Shown: one piece after another, positions 5,380 through 7,208 of the stretch
How positions within the stretch are numbered: position 1 is the first letter of the stretch
How the letters are laid out: each line of letters begins with the position of its first letter
DNA from: Thermaceae bacterium
GTDB taxonomy: Bacteria > Deinococcota > Deinococci > Deinococcales > Marinithermaceae
Reading direction: 5' to 3'
DNA: 7,208 nucleotides
Assembly: GCA_026989475.1 (NCBI GenBank)
Contig: JALSJG010000004.1
Location: 1-7,208 of the forward strand
Translations under genes and position numbers: made by a program
The notes under the pieces: model-generated
Told to the model about the DNA's origin: nothing
The model's database searches: none
What the model saw: only the letters and a program-made list of their open reading frames with translations

Positions 5380-6360
5380 ATGAAGAGGATCGGCGCGCTT
5401 ATTGCAGTTTTGTCCCTTACGCTAGGGGCTTCGCTGGGGCTTGCGGCGAAGCCGGTGGTGATTAAGTTCTCGTTCGTCACCACCCTGAACACCCCGAAGG
5501 GGAAGGCCGCCCAGGCGCTGAAGGCCTACATCGAGGAAAAGTCGGGCGGCACCATGAAGGTCGAGCTCTACCCCTCGAGCCAGCTCTACAAGGACAACGC
5601 CGAGGGGCTAAACGCGCTGATCTTCAACAACATCCAGCTGCTCGTCCCCTCCGCTACCAAGCTCAAGGGCTACAACCCCGCCTTCCAGTTCGTCGACATG
5701 CCCTACCTCTTCAAGGACACCGAGCACTTCAAACGCTTCACCCAGTCCGAGGCGGCGAAAAAGCTGCTCAATAGCCTGGACAAGGCGGGGCTCGTGGGGC
5801 TTGGCTTCTGGCCCAACGGATTCGTGCACTTCACCGCCAACAAGCCGCTCAGGAAGCCCGAGGACTTCAAGGGACTGAAGTTCCGCACCCAGACCTCGGG
5901 GGTGCTCGAGGCGATGATGAAGGCGCTCGGGGCCGCCGCCGTGCCGCTCGCCTTCTCCGAGGTCTACCAGGCGCTGCAGCAGGGCGTGGTGGACGGACAG
6001 GAGAACACCCTCTCGAACATCTACACCCAGCGCTACTACGAGGTGCAAAAGTACCTCTCCCTCACCCGCCACCACCGGCTCGACTACGTGGTCATCACCA
6101 ACAAGATCTTCCTGAATAGCCTCACCGCGGAGCAGAAGCAGATCTTCCTCGAGGGCATCGCCCACGCCAACGAGGTTGCCTTCGCCGAGGCCGGGAAGCT
6201 GAACCAGGACGCCCTCAATAAGCTCCGTGGCCTGATGGAGGTGGTGGAGCTCACCGACGCCGAGCGCGAGGCGCTGGCCGAGGCGCTGAAACCGGTCTAC
6301 GACCAGTACGGGGACAAGGTGGGCTGGGACCTCATCAACGCGATCAAGGCGCTCCGCTAG
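5380..6360 (+). CDS. dctP: TRAP transporter substrate-binding protein, DctP family
   Basis: Extracytoplasmic solute receptor that binds a carboxylate-type substrate and delivers it to DctQM. The 326 residues begin with a classic signal peptide (MKRIGALIAVLSLTLGASLGLAA, cleavage probably after Ala23 or nearby; no lipobox Cys). The mature part shows DctP signatures: KFSFVTTLNTPKGKAAQAL (29-47), VELYPSSQLYKD (61-72), VDMPYLF (105-111), GLKFRTQTSGV (165-175) with Arg169, the conserved arginine that grips the substrate carboxylate in this family, and GVVDGQENTLSNIYTQRYYEVQKYLSLTRH (202-231). The frequent Pro after QEN is Thr here. The strong Shine-Dalgarno site and upstream promoter support high expression. 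The substrate cannot be read from sequence: C4-dicarboxylates, 2-oxoacids, sugar acids and ectoine are all used by close relatives. Confidence 0.96.
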   Translation: MKRIGALIAVLSLTLGASLGLAAKPVVIKFSFVTTLNTPKGKAAQALKAYIEEKSGGTMKVELYPSSQLYKDNAEGLNALIFNNIQLLVPSATKLKGYNPAFQFVDMPYLFKDTEHFKRFTQSEAAKKLLNSLDKAGLVGLGFWPNGFVHFTANKPLRKPEDFKGLKFRTQTSGVLEAMMKALGAAAVPLAFSEVYQALQQGVVDGQENTLSNIYTQRYYEVQKYLSLTRHHRLDYVVITNKIFLNSLTAEQKQIFLEGIAHANEVAFAEAGKLNQDALNKLRGLMEVVELTDAEREALAEALKPVYDQYGDKVGWDLINAIKALR

Positions 6361-6372
6361 CCGCTCGCCGGC

Positions 6373-6405
6373 CCGGGGCCGGGGGCGGCGGGCCCCCGGC
6401 CCCGG
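6373..6405 (+). terminator. GC-only hairpin between dctP and dctQ (attenuator or mRNA-stabilising stem)
   Basis: CCGGGGCCGGGGG (6373-6385) is exactly complementary to CCCCCGGCCCCGG (6393-6405); a further C-G pair (6386/6392) leaves a 5-nt loop. The 14-bp all-GC stem is followed by CTTAT, not a real T tract, so full termination is doubtful. It sits 13 nt after the dctP stop and 6 nt before the dctQ Shine-Dalgarno site. In binding-protein operons such stems typically protect the upstream message or let only part of transcription through, giving more receptor than permease. Confidence 0.7.
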
Positions 6406-6422
6406 CTTATCGGAGGGCAAGC

Positions 6423-7004
6423 ATGGTCACGCTAAGCACGCTGCTATGGCAATCCGCGATCTTTGCCCTTTTGGTCTTCCTCCTCGCCGCCTATCTAGCG
6501 AAGCGCTCCGGGTTCCGCCGGCTTTTCTTTGTGCTCTCGGACGTACTCGCCGGGGTTTTCTTGAGCGCGGGCCTCGCCGTGGTGCTGATCAGCGTCTTCA
6601 TGCGCTACGTGCTCAACAACCCTCCGGGCTGGGCCGACGAGTTCGCCCGCATCTTCGTGGCCTGGGGGGCGATGTTCGGCTTCACCGTGGCCCTCCGGGA
6701 GGGGCGGCACATCACCGTGGACATCCTCTTTAGCTTCCTGGGGCCGGCCGGGAAGCGGCGGCTCGACCTTCTGGCCCACGCCATCGGCCTGCTCTTTTCC
6801 GCCTTCATCGCCGTGGCCGGCTGGCACTACGTGATGTTTTTAAGGCAGCTTGGCCTTCGCTCGATCTATACCGACATCCCGGAGTGGATCCTGACCTTCA
6901 TCCTGCCCCTTGGTTTCGCGCTTTTCGCCTTCCAGTTCGCCCTCGGCTTCCACGACCTCCGTGGGGGGCGGACCCGGGTCCACGAGGAGGTGAGCGGGGT
7001 ATGA
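6423..7004 (+). CDS. dctQ: TRAP transporter small membrane subunit, DctQ family
   Basis: Small integral membrane partner of DctM, required for assembly and docking of the binding protein. The 193 residues contain the DctQ core: hydrophobic segments at about 38-60, 75-91, 115-137 and 152-174, with WADEFARIFVAWGAMFGFTVALREGRHITVD (70-100), including the conserved Trp-x-Asp-Glu and the Arg-x-x-His after the second core helix. An extra hydrophobic segment (about 8-26) precedes the usual four helices. A shorter product could start at the GTG of Val37, but GGAGGG (6412-6417), 5 nt before the ATG, supports the long start. The stop overlaps the dctM ATG (ATGA), so the two are translationally coupled. 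Confidence 0.93.
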   Translation: MVTLSTLLWQSAIFALLVFLLAAYLAKRSGFRRLFFVLSDVLAGVFLSAGLAVVLISVFMRYVLNNPPGWADEFARIFVAWGAMFGFTVALREGRHITVDILFSFLGPAGKRRLDLLAHAIGLLFSAFIAVAGWHYVMFLRQLGLRSIYTDIPEWILTFILPLGFALFAFQFALGFHDLRGGRTRVHEEVSGV

Positions 7005-7208
7005 GCGTGGGCGTCTCGATGTTGGTGCTCTTCGGGCTCTTTGCGCTCTTTCTGCTGCTCCGCGTCCCCATCGGGGTCTCCCTCGCGCTCTCCTCGCTCA
7101 TCGCCTTTGCGCTCGAGCCCGGCTTCAACGTGCTCCAGGTGCCCTCGCGGATGTTCGAGGGCATCAACTCCTTCGCCCTGCTCGCGATTCCCGGCTTCGT
7201 CTTCACCG
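7001..7208 (+). CDS. dctM: TRAP transporter large permease subunit, DctM family (N-terminal 69 residues only)
   Basis: Main transport subunit that moves the solute with Na+ or H+ symport; only its start lies in the window. The visible residues give a first membrane segment (about 5-20), the family motif LRVPIGVSLALSSLIAF (20-36), and the loop and helix start FEGINSFALLAIPGFVFT (52-69), where most relatives read ALLAIPxF followed by a small-residue helix. Full-length members have about 420-440 residues (family knowledge). AGGAGGTGA (6985-6993) lies 7 nt before the ATG, and the ATG overlaps the dctQ stop by 4 nt, which fixes the start. Confidence 0.95.
   Translation, partial: MSVGVSMLVLFGLFALFLLLRVPIGVSLALSSLIAFALEPGFNVLQVPSRMFEGINSFALLAIPGFVFT

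Noticed and set aside
4032..5492. A 486-codon open minus-strand frame across the aldolase gene
   Set aside because: It overlaps the aldolase in another frame, and its translation is Arg/Pro/Gly-rich low-complexity sequence, typical of a shadow frame in GC-rich DNA. It also crosses the dctP start and promoter.
1..7208. CRISPR arrays, tRNA or rRNA genes, insertion sequences, phage genes
   Set aside because: No spaced direct repeats, cloverleaf-like segments, transposase motifs or terminal inverted repeats were seen on either strand.

Overview
The window is GC-rich (about two thirds or more G+C by eye), with strong C/G preference at third codon positions and a fondness for CTC-Leu and GAG-Glu codons. 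The proteins look like those of the Deinococcota, most likely Thermaceae (a Thermus/Oceanithermus/Marinithermus-type bacterium). The support is a comEA-comEC competence operon, a low-specificity threonine aldolase, a SARP-like TPR protein, and several apparently leaderless promoters in which a TANNNT -10 box, followed by GGG, lies 6-7 nt before the start codon. The genus call is an inference from style, not from a marker gene.

Layout. Positions 1-2879 hold a minus-strand operon read right to left: an unrecognised membrane-anchored protein with a possible PH-like head and a Pro/Glu-rich linker (2223-2879), comEA (1921-2244) and comEC (1-1924, running off the left edge). The three genes overlap by 22 and 4 nt. 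The pair comEA-comEC forms the inner-membrane end of the DNA-uptake machine; the first gene is tied to it only by operon position. A 42-bp gap (2880-2921) separates this operon from a divergent plus-strand pair: a 64-residue Cse60-like protein (2922-3116) and a 402-residue SARP/BTAD-like TPR protein (3104-4312) overlapping it by 13 nt. The two candidate divergent promoters share the same DNA, the -10 of one being the -35 region of the other.

The TPR gene runs tail-to-tail into a minus-strand low-specificity L-threonine aldolase gene (4280-5287), overlapping it by 33 nt. A 92-bp gap (5288-5379) holds the aldolase promoter and, facing right, a better -35/-10 promoter for a TRAP transporter operon. 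That operon is dctP (5380-6360, periplasmic binding protein), a GC-rich hairpin (6373-6405), dctQ (6423-7004) and dctM (from 7001, cut by the right edge). DctP captures a carboxylate-type solute outside the membrane and DctQM imports it with Na+ or H+. The TRAP genes have textbook Shine-Dalgarno sites, unlike the other transcription units.

There is no gene-free stretch over 300 bases. I saw no tRNA, rRNA, CRISPR array, insertion sequence or prophage gene. The window looks like ordinary chromosomal backbone. The points most worth a second look are the interlocked divergent promoters, the Cse60-like/SARP-like pair, the unknown membrane protein at the head of the com operon, and the dctP-dctQ hairpin.
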